Source of the DNA: JAVXTH01 sp036642795
Lineage (GTDB): Bacteria; Bacillota_I; Bacilli_A; Erysipelotrichales; Erysipelotrichaceae
Assembly (NCBI GenBank): GCA_036642795.1
Contig: JAVXTH010000012.1
Span: 1 to 40,421, forward strand
DNA: 40,421 nt
Reading direction: 5' to 3'
Part shown: piece by piece, positions 10,601 through 19,600 of the stretch
Layout of the letters: each line of letters opens with the position of its first letter
Position numbering within the stretch: position 1 is the stretch's first letter
Notes under the pieces: model-generated
The model's input: the letters and a program-made list of their open reading frames with translations, nothing else
What the model was told of the DNA's origin: nothing
The model's database searches: none
Translations under genes and position numbers: made by a program

Positions 10601-12181
10601 TACTAAGTTTGTATTACCTACTTTTAAACCAGTAACTTCTCCATTTGCTTTTACACTAGCAATGTCGGCATCATCCGTTGAATATTCAATGACATCGCCA
10701 CTTGCACAACTTGGTACATAAGATGCCGTAACAATTTCACTTGCACCATTTTCAATTCTTAAATTGTCTTTCGCAAACACCAAACCAGTTGCCTTAATTT
10801 CCGCATGTGTAACACGGAAAGCATCGGCTTGAATAGAAGCAGTAAAGCCAGCTTTAATAGCTACTTTAATCGTATGTTCGCCTTCAGTTAAGTTATCTTT
10901 CATGAATAAAACTTGTTGATGAACAGTATTACCACTTGCTAGATGAGCATTTGCAGTTCCAACCTCTGCTCCATCAATATAAATCGTATAATCTGAATGA
11001 TTCGTGTTTTTACTTGCTATCAATTCAATTTTATTACCAATGAATTTCATTGAATAAGAAGCTGTATCATTATCAGAATAATGATCTGTACCATTTAAAA
11101 ATCCATAACTAGGATCACTTTCTGCATGCCAGCCAGCTCCCTCATATTTAATTTTAAATAGTTCATCACTCAACGTAGTATCACTATCATCAACCGTTGT
11201 GACAATCTGTTGTGCTGGTCCAGTTTTTTCACTATAGGCTTTCGCATAATCAATCTGTGCCGAATAACCAGATGAACCTTCTGGATGTTCATATAAAACC
11301 GTACATTTTAAGACGTGTTCTGTATCGGATAAACCTTCTTTTGAATAAACTACGCCCATTGAATTCGATGTTGCATAGGCGCTTAATTTTTCAACTGGCA
11401 TATCATCAATTTGCCAATTGCGATATCCTGCTGAAGCTTCTTTTTTCCCATAAACTTCAATTTTTGATCCTTTGAATTTCAATTCGAACGTAGGTGCTTT
11501 ATTACTTTTGGCATGAACCCAATGTTCATCTCCATTATAACAGTTAAAACTTGCATCTAAACCTTCACTTGTTCCCCAATCATTTGGAGAAGCAGAAAAT
11601 TTAAATTTATTTAACTCTAATGCTCCGTTTGTTGTGTCATGATCGTTGATAATTGTTTCAACCATAACTGGATCATTAAAGACTTTTGCATAAGAAAATT
11701 GAATTCCATAAACACTTCCACTTCCCGTACTACTAGGATTTCTTTCGTTAAGAACTTTTAATACTACTTCATGTTCTCCACTAGGTAGTGCTTCACTTGT
11801 ATAGATTAAAGCATTCGCTTTCGATTCTACGCGGTATTCATCGTGCTTTGTAGCTTCTCCACCATCAATTGATACAGAAAATTTCGCATGAGAAGGATCT
11901 TTCTTTCCATACAATTCTAATTTTGTTCCTGTGAACTTAAATTTTAAAGTCGCATTCGCTGAATTCGACCAATGCTCTGATTCTGTATAACTCTTATCTT
12001 GGCCCCAACTTCCCCATCCACCATTATTTGCGTTACCAGCAGAATAAGTAATTGCGGAATTATTATCATCGATAATAACTGGATCACTTGCTGCGTGTGT
12101 ACTCATTGTTGATGCTGGTATCAATGTTACCATCATTAACAACGACAGAACTAGGTTTGTTAATTTCTGAGTTAATTTCAT
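7652..12181 (-). CDS. Cell-wall-anchored GH123-like beta-N-acetylgalactosaminidase (contains an assembly gap)
   Basis: The start at 12181 is chosen because AAGGAGG lies 6 nt upstream; the ATG at 12187 abuts that site directly and the one at 12214 precedes it. Parts, numbered from this start: signal peptide (1-32); three beta-sandwich modules of about 130-150 residues (34-170, 174-318, 326-460); BIG2 (461-545); GH123/DUF4091-type catalytic region (about 550-1105) with the Asp-Glu pair at 881-882 in YLALDEVS; BIG2 (1109-1189); two FIVAR helical repeats (1190-1321); a Pro-Lys-Pro-Asp wall-spanning repeat interrupted by the 100-N gap; and a tail with TPLAKEDG, a hydrophobic segment and KKKKIEE. 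It is a paralogue of the neighbouring GH123 protein without the sialidase part. The likely role is release of terminal beta-GalNAc from host glycans. It lies 44 nt downstream of the 92-aa gene and is probably cotranscribed with it. Confidence 0.88.
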   Translation of the reverse strand: MKLTQKLTNLVLSLLMMVTLIPASTMSTHAASDPVIIDDNNSAITYSAGNANNGGWGSWGQDKSYTESEHWSNSANATLKFKFTGTKLELYGKKDPSHAKFSVSIDGGEATKHDEYRVESKANALIYTSEALPSGEHEVVLKVLNERNPSSTGSGSVYGIQFSYAKVFNDPVMVETIINDHDTTNGALELNKFKFSASPNDWGTSEGLDASFNCYNGDEHWVHAKSNKAPTFELKFKGSKIEVYGKKEASAGYRNWQIDDMPVEKLSAYATSNSMGVVYSKEGLSDTEHVLKCTVLYEHPEGSSGYSAQIDYAKAYSEKTGPAQQIVTTVDDSDTTLSDELFKIKYEGAGWHAESDPSYGFLNGTDHYSDNDTASYSMKFIGNKIELIASKNTNHSDYTIYIDGAEVGTANAHLASGNTVHQQVLFMKDNLTEGEHTIKVAIKAGFTASIQADAFRVTHAEIKATGLVFAKDNLRIENGASEIVTASYVPSCASGDVIEYSTDDADIASVKANGEVTGLKVGNTNLVAKIKGTSITKSIPVVVVPEGLPLKATISSKDKLYMQDKYDLINNMNQTSFKDTAWLGDEISSQISMVSNNKGAKNVTVTSTDFISGENKISKSNVDIQFLKTTIGSTGKCGSGTKLDIPDIIYSSDAQDLAGLKVKNAWVNIKIPKNAKPGTYTGTISVKADKLTTPIDFDYTIEVLDLVQPNVVGNFNFELWTYPYTVARYYNIPKSEYFGEKHNNILKNELKEYKEAGGDVITTSIVENPWADKWGNHGAQTYDITPSMIKWTKHSDNSFTYDFTEFDKWVQLNLDMGIDGRIKCFSIIPWKNQLGYYDEANQLHSMSLPVGDETIWRPFLVKFVEHLDQKGWFDKTYLALDEVSASEMNKVLDLIESVKNKDNNHLKLSACANYEVSGVNLDRVDDIAMQLTQTKGSTLEHLRDLAAHRRTLGLTTNIYTCTGDYPSSFATSDPAESAWTMWYTAGADMDGYVRWAYDAWVKDPLNDTTHWYWESGDPFLVYPDAADALNPKTHSTPRFERMKEGLRDVAKMKWLQKNGTAELRDSITASMHSVKLPGDRELASSETQRMREATMNASKQYIATRGTLVQSITVGNRDVSLKKGANATIETTIAPVTATNKELSFASDYHNVATVSDTGVITAVGKGVATITITSKDGNASTTINVTVRDDEALTEVIKDANLIEENAYTKDSYAALLAAIAQADLIIKNDVATQAEIDAAMTALNNVISSLVGLNRNELTKALKEVNKLVKNDYTSDSWSALMLIQSEAEKLMKEASLNQSDLDAAQAKLEKAIKALVKVTPKPDPKPDPKPDPKXXXXXXXXXXXXXXXXXXXXXXXXXXXXXXXXXXPKPDPKPDPKPDPKPEPKPEPQPEPNPNPDSGQKPDANPSEKPDANPNPGPSAPVVNTPNESNGNETNNGEKPAEKPAEKPGTEKPAKDPDKNETVVEEETPLAKEDGPNYSIFAIITAGFLALLGFLFLIFKKKKIEE
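8017..8214 (-). repeat. PKPD tandem repeat with a 100-N gap at 8072-8171
   Basis: A 12-bp unit encoding Pro-Lys-Pro-Asp (some Pro-Glu-Pro variants at the C-terminal side) runs up to and beyond the gap. Such repeats span the peptidoglycan in surface proteins. The gap probably exists because the repeat collapsed in assembly, so the copy number is unknown. Confidence 0.9.
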
Positions 12182-12225
12182 GTTCATCCTCCTTATAAAA
12201 TGTTCATTAACCAATCTGCATTAAT

Positions 12226-12504
12226 TCAAATGTCTTTTTCTCTATGGTAGCCCATAAAGAAGAAAATAACGATTAGATACGTAAGAATAACTACACTAAT
12301 AAAAGGTACAAATTTCAATGTCGTTGATTCTGGCCTTTTCATAGGTGTTTGTTCTTCTGGTATCGTTTCCTTGCTAACACTTACCTCTTCATAAGTATTC
12401 TTGGCGTTAATCTTTTCATCTGACAGAATCCATACTGAAATGATACAGTTTAAATAACAGAATAATATCATAAGTATTTTTACGAACTTTCTCTTTATGT
12501 CCAT
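12226..12504 (-). CDS. Small membrane protein, 92 aa, first gene of the GH123 operon
   Basis: I do not recognise this family. The ATG at 12504 has GAAAGGA about 8 nt upstream. It has a hydrophobic segment at about residues 8-28, a polar acidic stretch (29-62), a second hydrophobic segment (63-85) and a basic or charged end (YHREKDI). The layout, signal or anchor then linker then anchor with a charged tail, resembles a miniature surface protein. EEQTPMK just before the last segment resembles EEETPLAK and DEKTPLAK at the same place in the two anchored glycosidases. It could be a small anchored peptide, a helper of the enzyme encoded 44 nt downstream, or a signalling membrane protein. It is transcribed from a promoter carrying the shared regulatory element. 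Confidence 0.7.
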   Translation of the reverse strand: MDIKRKFVKILMILFCYLNCIISVWILSDEKINAKNTYEEVSVSKETIPEEQTPMKRPESTTLKFVPFISVVILTYLIVIFFFMGYHREKDI

Positions 12505-12537
12505 AACAAAATCCTTTCAGTATTTATGTCCATATAA

Positions 12538-12592
12538 ATTATAAGTTATAACAAACTACAAAATATTGTTCTTATTAGCAAATTTTTGTCAT
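12538..12592 (-). promoter_or_regulatory. Shared 33-nt element (site C) plus TATAAT -10 for the 92-aa gene and GH123
   Basis: The element is at 12560-12592 on the minus strand. It is followed by exactly 16 nt and TATAAT at 12538-12543, about 33 nt before the ATG at 12504. It keeps all 17 invariant positions of the four-site alignment. It begins right after the terminator of the response-regulator operon. Confidence 0.75.
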
Positions 12593-12635
12593 AAAAAAAA
12601 AGACTCCTAAATTCAAATAGAATTTAGAAATCTTT
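12593..12635 (-). terminator. Intrinsic terminator of the sensor-regulator operon
   Basis: Two 16-nt arms (12599-12614 and 12620-12635) pair with two G-T wobbles around a 5-nt loop, followed by T6 or more on the minus strand. The upstream arm overlaps the end of the response-regulator gene (stop at 12624). Confidence 0.85.
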
Positions 12636-14153
12636 ATCATCATGAAACGCAGATCGATAAGTTTTAGGTGTAACACCGGTATACTTTTTAAATATCTTAG
12701 AGAAATAGTTTTGCCCTTGAAAACCAACCTCAAAAGCTATTTCTTTAATTCGTTTGTTACTCTTCAACATAACTTTCGCAGCTTCAATACGATAATCACT
12801 AACAATTTCAGTAAAGGTTTTATGTAATTCATTACTTAAAACCTTACATACATAAAATGGTGATACTTCCAATTCATCCGCTAAATCATTTAACGTAATT
12901 TGTTTCTTATAATTCTTTTCAATATAAATGATTGCTTGTTTGGTTAAATGATTTGTATTCTTAAAACGATTTTGAATAATCACCTTTCCAATTCGATTTA
13001 GATTTATATTCAAAAACATCTCAACTTCACGATATAAATTCCCATGCGTACTCATTTCCTGCAGCTTGATTTGACTGATATCAAGATCTGGATATTTTAC
13101 CTTCACTGCTTCAATTAAATCATTATATAATTCATTTAGTATTTCCATAACACTTTGCGAATTATAAAGTGAAACGATTTGAATTTTTAAAGATTCAATA
13201 ATTTTCCGGAATAAATCTTCATCCATAACATCATAAGAATTCATGATCCGTTCTACATACTCATCCAAATCAATCGTCGTTTCATTCACTTCAACTGCTT
13301 TACTACTAAAGAGTTTAATCTTACGATCCTTTAATAGATGAACTGAGTTCTTTGCACATAGATAAGAATTATAGAATTCATTCACATCTGATTCAATACT
13401 TCCAATGCCGATTTGATACGTGGATAAATCAAAACTATTGATAATCTCTTCTAGTTTTGTTAAGTCTAACACGGAAAAGTTTGTATCGTATAAAACAAAG
13501 AAAATCATTAAATCATGAAAATATTCTTTAATACAACGATATCCTGCTTCATTGATCTTAGTTGCGATTTCTTTCATTAAATCCCAATTATATTCATCTT
13601 TTTGAAGAATAAAACAAAAGCCATTGTTAATCCTAAAGTTTAATAATTTCAAAGTATTCTTTAAATTATAATCTCTTTCATTTGAAAGAATTGCATACAA
13701 ACATTCATTTTCTACGACCGGTGTAATACTTGCGATTTTATTAATTAATTCTTCCTTCTTCTCTTTTTCACGTTTCTTACGTTTTTGTTTATGCATTAAT
13801 TTCGATAAAACATTCACTAGATCCGTAATATTATAAGGCTTCAAAATAAAATCAGCTACTCCCAAGCGGATGGCTTCTTGAGCATATTCAAAATAGTTAT
13901 AAGATGATATCACTAAAAACTCTACAGCTGGATTATCTTTTTTAATCTTTTTCATTACTTCAAGACCATTAATTCCGGGAATATTAATATCCGCTAAGAT
14001 TAATTCTGGATGATGTTTCTCATACAACTCAAGTGCTTCAAAGCCATTTTTAGCCGCAAAGACTTTCGTTACTTCCGTAAAATTCTCCAAAATAATCTTT
14101 TCTAAGGTCTCTCGTTCCATCTTTTCATCTTCAATAATCATTATTTTAATCAT
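12624..14153 (-). CDS. YesN-type response regulator (receiver plus AraC DNA-binding domain)
   Basis: The 509-aa protein has an N-terminal receiver (1-120) with the phosphorylated aspartate at D55 (LILADINIPG), acidic residues E8-D9, and lysine K105 in FILKPYN. A basic linker follows (KQKRKKREKEKK), then a central region of about 260 residues typical of long YesN proteins. The C-terminal AraC/XylS double helix-turn-helix (about 405-505) includes IKEIAFEVGFQGQNYFSKIFKK. The start overlaps the kinase stop by 4 nt (ATGA), so translation is coupled. The family activates sugar-utilisation genes by binding tandem half-sites beside the -35. The shared 33-nt elements at the four glycosidase promoters, with CAAA-like half-sites 20 bp apart, are the obvious candidate targets; this last point is inference. 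Confidence 0.93.
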   Translation of the reverse strand: MIKIMIIEDEKMERETLEKIILENFTEVTKVFAAKNGFEALELYEKHHPELILADINIPGINGLEVMKKIKKDNPAVEFLVISSYNYFEYAQEAIRLGVADFILKPYNITDLVNVLSKLMHKQKRKKREKEKKEELINKIASITPVVENECLYAILSNERDYNLKNTLKLLNFRINNGFCFILQKDEYNWDLMKEIATKINEAGYRCIKEYFHDLMIFFVLYDTNFSVLDLTKLEEIINSFDLSTYQIGIGSIESDVNEFYNSYLCAKNSVHLLKDRKIKLFSSKAVEVNETTIDLDEYVERIMNSYDVMDEDLFRKIIESLKIQIVSLYNSQSVMEILNELYNDLIEAVKVKYPDLDISQIKLQEMSTHGNLYREVEMFLNINLNRIGKVIIQNRFKNTNHLTKQAIIYIEKNYKKQITLNDLADELEVSPFYVCKVLSNELHKTFTEIVSDYRIEAAKVMLKSNKRIKEIAFEVGFQGQNYFSKIFKKYTGVTPKTYRSAFHDDKDF

Positions 14154-15619
14154 AGCTCTTGATTTCCCTCTATTCTGATTTTAATTATAAATTCAAATCC
14201 ACAGTCTTCAAAACTATTTACAACAATCGCTACTCGTTTACCAAAATAAGACTTCAAACGTTTGGTTACATTATATAGCCCCATGGATTCTCGATTCCCA
14301 TGACTCACTTGGAAATCATTCATCATCATCTTTTCTAGTTCCTCACTAGGCATACCAGCTCCATTATCACTCACTGAGATGATTAATTCATTATCTTTGA
14401 TATAAACCTCAACTAGTACTTCGCCTTCTTCAATCACATCTTTTAAGCCATGTGATACGGCATTCTCAACGAGTGGCTGTAAGATATATCCTGGCATCTT
14501 AATTACTGGTAAATCCTTTTGTGCTTCTACTTTGAAATGGATTCTTTCCCCATAACGCATTTCTTGAATAAAATTATAGTTCTTAATACAATTAATCTCT
14601 TGTTTAATATCCGATAATTTATTAACTTTATCCAAACCATAACGTAATAATTCACTGGTTTTTTCCATTAGAAAACTTGTTTGATAAGCATTTTCACTAT
14701 AAGCAGTTTTATAAATAAGATTTAACGTATTGAATAAGAAATGAGGATTAATTTGATTCTGTAGTAGCTTTAATTCACTTTGAGCTAATAACTCATCTTT
14801 CTTTAAACTTTCATTCTCTTTCTCTAATACAACTTTTTGTAATCTTACTTTTTCATTACTATTAAAGATATTATCTCTTACACTATTTGCCATATCATCA
14901 ATGGCCAAACTCAATTGATTCATTTCAATATTAGAATTCGTAATCTTTGAAAGATTATATTCTCCACGTTTAATCAAATCAATATTCTTTAAAATCTTTT
15001 TAATTGGACTTGTAATCTCATAAATTGTGGTAAAGGAAAAATACAATAATAAAATAATAATCGAGAAGATAAATAAAATCATTGTAAACAAGAAAGTATT
15101 ACGATTACTAATCATATTTTCAAGTTGACTTTTCATATCGTCAGCACCTAAATTATAATATTCATCCGATGTATTTATAATCAAATCAAAACATTTCTGA
15201 GTCAATTTATAATCATAGGCAAATTCATCATTTGATCTATTTTTAACTGTCTCAATTACTTGTTTTTGATAGTTTCTTACCATATTATTCAACAGATGTA
15301 TTCGCCATTGTTCTTCTTTTGTTTGTGAATAATCTTGAATAATCTCTAAAGCTACTAACCCTTTATTTAAATCATCTTCAAATTGTTTATAACCTTGTTT
15401 ATCATCAAAATATAAATAGTTTCTTAAACTGGCATTCCCATTTTTCATACTTTCATAAAACATATTTAATTTTTCATAGTTTTGAAATGAGTTTTGATAA
15501 CTATCAATGGTATTTGTATTATGAAATACAAATAGAATACTAGCACCAAATATGATGATAAAAAAGATTGCATTGAAATTTATGATATGCTTCTTAAAGC
15601 TTGATTGTTTAAGTTCCAT
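14150..15619 (-). CDS. YesM/LytS-type sensor histidine kinase
   Basis: The 489-aa protein has a membrane segment at about 12-33, an extracellular region of about 140 residues (34-173), a second membrane segment (174-199), a HAMP-like linker (200-255), a coiled coil (255-290), the His_kinase motif QNQINPHFLFNTLN with the phosphorylated histidine at H293, and a HATPase with N box (LVENAVSHG, N386) and G box (SDNGAGM, about 417-423). Its RBS GAAGGA overlaps the stop of the lipoprotein gene, and it overlaps the regulator by 4 nt. It presumably senses the adjacent binding lipoprotein through its extracellular domain, as in the XylFII-LytS-YesN xylose sensor known from clostridia. Confidence 0.93.
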   Translation of the reverse strand: MELKQSSFKKHIINFNAIFFIIIFGASILFVFHNTNTIDSYQNSFQNYEKLNMFYESMKNGNASLRNYLYFDDKQGYKQFEDDLNKGLVALEIIQDYSQTKEEQWRIHLLNNMVRNYQKQVIETVKNRSNDEFAYDYKLTQKCFDLIINTSDEYYNLGADDMKSQLENMISNRNTFLFTMILFIFSIIILLLYFSFTTIYEITSPIKKILKNIDLIKRGEYNLSKITNSNIEMNQLSLAIDDMANSVRDNIFNSNEKVRLQKVVLEKENESLKKDELLAQSELKLLQNQINPHFLFNTLNLIYKTAYSENAYQTSFLMEKTSELLRYGLDKVNKLSDIKQEINCIKNYNFIQEMRYGERIHFKVEAQKDLPVIKMPGYILQPLVENAVSHGLKDVIEEGEVLVEVYIKDNELIISVSDNGAGMPSEELEKMMMNDFQVSHGNRESMGLYNVTKRLKSYFGKRVAIVVNSFEDCGFEFIIKIRIEGNQEL

Positions 15620-15622
15620 AAA

Positions 15623-16573
15623 TTAATCCTTCTTTTTATAATCATTATAAGTATTTATATTATTCTGATTAACTAATAAAATATTGGCAGAGCGATCAAT
15701 GGTTTCATTGCTCTCTTTATCGTGAAGCGCATTGTATAAGAAATAGAGTGAATCATAACCATACTTATAAAAGGAAGTTACAATACTCCCCTTGATTTTA
15801 CCTTGAACGATATAATTTAATGTACCTCGCATATCGTCAACCCCATAGATGAGTGGTCTTTGCTTTGGTTGTACTTTATCATATGCTTGAACACAACCAA
15901 TTGCCGTTTCACCAGCAAAGTTTAAAGCTACATTAATATCTTCAGATCTTTCAAATACTTTAGTCCATTCATCTTTAGATTGTACTTTATCTGATTTCGA
16001 TTCGGTTATATCTACAATTTCAAATCCACCTGGATAGTCTTTAAATACTTCCTTAACGGCTTCAATTTGTTGGAGCGCCAAATTAAATTTTAAGTTGGAT
16101 ACTTGAATTGCAATATGAAGAAAAGGTTTATCGTTAAGGGTATTTTCAATGTCGTTTAATAATAATTGTGCTTGTTCTTTAAAATTCTTACTAATCGTTA
16201 GATATGGATTAGCTCCCTCAATTTTTGAATCGACTAAGATGGTTGGAATTCCGACTTTTCTAGCTTCATCAATTAATTCTTTACGAATGACGCCTTGTGT
16301 AATGATGCCATCTACTTCTTTTAGAATTGCCGTTTCATATACTTCTTCCATATCCTCCGTGGAGATAGCGGTTGGTCCAATCCAATCACAAATGACGTTT
16401 AACTCTTTACAAGCATCTTCAAAACCCCTTTTTGTTTGTAACCAAAGAGGGTGATTTGCCAAAGGAGTTGCGAAAACAAAATACAACTGTTTATCATATT
16501 GATTTGTTTCTTTGCTTCCACAAGAGCATAATAAAATTGTTGAAATAATACATAAAAGGCATTTCTTTTTCAT
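15623..16573 (-). CDS. Sugar-binding lipoprotein (RbsB/periplasmic-binding type), likely sensor partner
   Basis: I start at the ATG at 16573, which has GGAAAGG 9 nt upstream; a longer reading from TTG at 16591 would consume that RBS. The 316-aa product begins with a lipoprotein signal peptide ending in the lipobox LCSC (C18). The rest is a type I periplasmic binding fold: YFVFATPLANHPLWLQTKRGF near the N-terminus, DGIITQGV, IPTILVDSKI, and LIYGVDDMRGTLNYIVQGKI near the hinge end. The family binds monosaccharides or short sugars. No permease or ATPase gene lies nearby, and the gene is 3 nt from the kinase, so a sensing role is more likely than transport. The ligand is unknown; an amino sugar or sialic acid product of the neighbouring enzymes would fit. 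Confidence 0.88.
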   Translation of the reverse strand: MKKKCLLCIISTILLCSCGSKETNQYDKQLYFVFATPLANHPLWLQTKRGFEDACKELNVICDWIGPTAISTEDMEEVYETAILKEVDGIITQGVIRKELIDEARKVGIPTILVDSKIEGANPYLTISKNFKEQAQLLLNDIENTLNDKPFLHIAIQVSNLKFNLALQQIEAVKEVFKDYPGGFEIVDITESKSDKVQSKDEWTKVFERSEDINVALNFAGETAIGCVQAYDKVQPKQRPLIYGVDDMRGTLNYIVQGKIKGSIVTSFYKYGYDSLYFLYNALHDKESNETIDRSANILLVNQNNINTYNDYKKKD

Positions 16574-16646
16574 CTTTTTATTCCTTTCCAAACAAATGTA
16601 TTAACATAATAACATACAATAAAAGTAAATTGAATTGTTTAAGCAG

Positions 16647-16684
16647 AAAAACTTTAGCCCGAAACTTATCGTTTCGAACTAAAG
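16647..16684 (-). terminator. Intrinsic terminator of the GH20 gene
   Basis: Arms 16652-16665 and 16671-16684 form a 14-bp stem with a 5-nt loop, followed by T4-5 on the minus strand. It starts 5 nt past the GH20 stop codon and insulates the downstream sensor operon. Confidence 0.87.
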
Positions 16685-16688
16685 TAGA

Positions 16689-19600
16689 TTAAATCTTCTT
16701 TTTACCTTTTCTTAATACAAAAGCAATTAAAGCAAGTAAGCCTAAGAAAGCAGCTCCTAACATCATAACATAAGATGTATTGATTCCCATTGTTTTAGCC
16801 AATGGTGTTTTTTCATCATTTACATTTTCACTTGTAATTGAATTGTGTTTAGGATCCTCATGCTTAACTTCTTCTTTTTTAGGTTGTTCCGGTTTACTTT
16901 CTTCCTTCACAACATATTGATAAACAATTTCTTTAATTGGTTTATTTTGACTTGGTTGAGCAGGTTTACTATCATCACTTGGTTTTGTGCTTGGTTTTTC
17001 CGGTTCAACAGGTGTTGTTGGTTCTACCGGTTTTTCTACTTGCACTTTTTCTAATGCTTTCATTGCTTTGCTTAATTCTGCACTACAAGCATCAACCTCA
17101 TTTTGATTTTCATTTTCAACACTAAGCATGTTAACTGCTTTTTGTAATGCGGCCACAAATGTATTCCAAGAAGCTTTTGTATACTCACTTGCAACTTTTG
17201 AATTTGCTTCTTTGATTGCTTGTTTTAACTGGTTTGTGTTCGCCAATTTCACTAGTTGATCAAAGTCTTTTTGTGCTTTATTTAATACTTTTTCAGCGGC
17301 ATCTTTTGTTAATTCGCTGGTTTGAAGAGCAGCCTTAATATCACGAATTGCGTCTTCAATTACTTTATCTTTTGCATCACTATATTCATTTAAATTCAAA
17401 GCTTCTAATTTCTTTAATAAAGTATTCAAATCTGCTTTTTGTTGCTTATTCATAACGAATACCAAAGCTTTACCTTTTTCTAAGCAATGTGCATAAGCAT
17501 CATCTACTTTTTGTTGGGAAGCATTAATATTGTTAACAATAATTTGTGCATCGCTGATAGCTTTTTCAAATTCAAGCCAAGTTGCATTCGTATAATCTGT
17601 TTTATCTTTGCTACTTGCACTTGTAATATAAGCTCTTAAGGCTACTTTATCAACATGTTCATATTGTTTCTCGCCTAAGTTCTTAATTCCATTTTCAAGA
17701 TTTGTTTGAGCATCTTTAATTTCTTTTTCAGTTGCTTTTTTATTAGCTAAGACTGTTTCCGCAATCTTTAAAGCATCGCTATAATCTTTCCATGTTGCAG
17801 CGGTGAAATCTTCTTCACTGTAAGCATCACATGTTGAAACTAAAGCCCGTAGAGATATTTTATTATCTACTTCATGAACAACAAATTCGCTAGCAGATGC
17901 AAATCCATCATGACCAGTAAGGGCAACGAATTTAAGTCCTGTAGTTGTACACGCATCAAATTTAATCTTCTTTAATGCATTGTTATCACTCCATGTTCCA
18001 GAAGCAATTAACGTATAACCAGCAATTGATTTGCCTTTACCTGAGTTCTTCGCATATAACTCATAACTAGTAATATTACCATTTGCCCCGCTTGATCTTG
18101 GTAGATAATCGAATTGATCAATTGATTTTGCTTCATTGAAATCAACGCTTACCGTTGCTGGCAATTCTTTTTTACTAGGTGAATATTGAGTATGCCAATG
18201 CGTACTTGGATTATTATCGAAAGCGAATGAAATTGGTCCTTCCGATTCACTTCCAGCATTAGCGTTATCACTCGTTGCTGTTAAATCTTTATTATCAATA
18301 ATCGTTTCATCTTTTGCGCTTTGTTGATTACCATATTTTACTACTAATTCATCGATGGTTCCTTTAAAGGCATCTGTTTTACTACCAATGCGATCAAGAG
18401 GAAGAATCATTGTAGCATTTTTTCCACCAGTAGCACCTTTGGATAATGTATCGATTAAGGTTCCATTAATATATAATTCACTCTTATTCATGTAACCACG
18501 AATTTCCATTTTTACCCATGTTTCTTCTGGTAAGGTGTAATTGAATGAATAATGATAACCTTCACGAGAGAAACCTACTTGACCAGTTTCCTTTTGAGAC
18601 ATTTTAATACAACCACCATCGGATTCAAATAAGATTTGTTCGCCAGTAGCGCCTTTATCTTTTTTAATCCAGAAAGAAGCACTGTTTTGTGGTCCAACAT
18701 TATCAATTGGTGTTTCAACATAACTTGCTCCACCATTTAATTTTGCTGCATTTAAAACTTTTCCTTCAACCATTTCAACATTTACTTTTTGATCACTATC
18801 GTTATGATTCACAGTACTATCTTTGATTGTTTCTTGATTGAATTTGTAATTTAACACTTTACCTTTTTCATCTGTTTTAGCTTTAAAGCGAGGATTTGTA
18901 TTAGGTGCATCTTCTAATGTTGCTGCTACTTCACTTAATTTATCAAAATTAATATCGCTACCTTCTCCCCAATCTTTAGAAGAAAGAGCAGGAATAGCAG
19001 CTATGACACGATCATAAATATCTAATTCACTAATACCATTTGCTTTTAAATCAATCATATCATTCCAAACAGCAAAGTCAGAACCTAACATCTGTTTTGA
19101 ACCAACTGGTATTCTTACCCCACCGATATTATTCGGTACCCAGTTATTATATTTATCACGTGCATTTAAGTAATCATTATAATAACCAGCATCTGGTACA
19201 ATGTACAATTGTCCATCGTTCATGTTAATCATTTCATAACCACGTTTGTACATGTCGGCAGGTTGTGCATAGCCGTTATACCACATATTCATTTGAACAT
19301 CCTTCGATGTTATCGTTTGATCTTGACCGATGTTTGCAGCCGTTAAGCTTCCCCACAAACGTACTTTTCTACCTTTTGCTTGACCATATTTAATCATATC
19401 GTCCGTATATTTAATAAAGGCTGGTTTGTCACCTTTAAATTCATCGGTACCGATGTTCATAACCGTATCTTCATCAAATACTGGATCCGAACCATCTAAA
19501 TATTCATTCCAAATACTCTGTACGAATTCTAATGTTTCAGGTTTTGTAACATCTAATTCATCCGCAACTGTAAATTGTAAATCTGGACGTGTTTTAACTA

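Noticed and set aside
12182..12214. Longer N-terminus for the second GH123 protein (MVNEHFIRR)
   Set aside because: It includes the AAGGAGG RBS as coding sequence and puts charged residues before the signal peptide.
16149..16454. 101-codon plus-strand ORF inside the lipoprotein gene
   Set aside because: Shadow of a well-supported binding-protein gene; no RBS or recognisable domain.
15623..16573. Reading the binding lipoprotein as part of a sugar ABC importer
   Set aside because: No permease or ATPase gene lies in the neighbourhood and it is coupled to the kinase.
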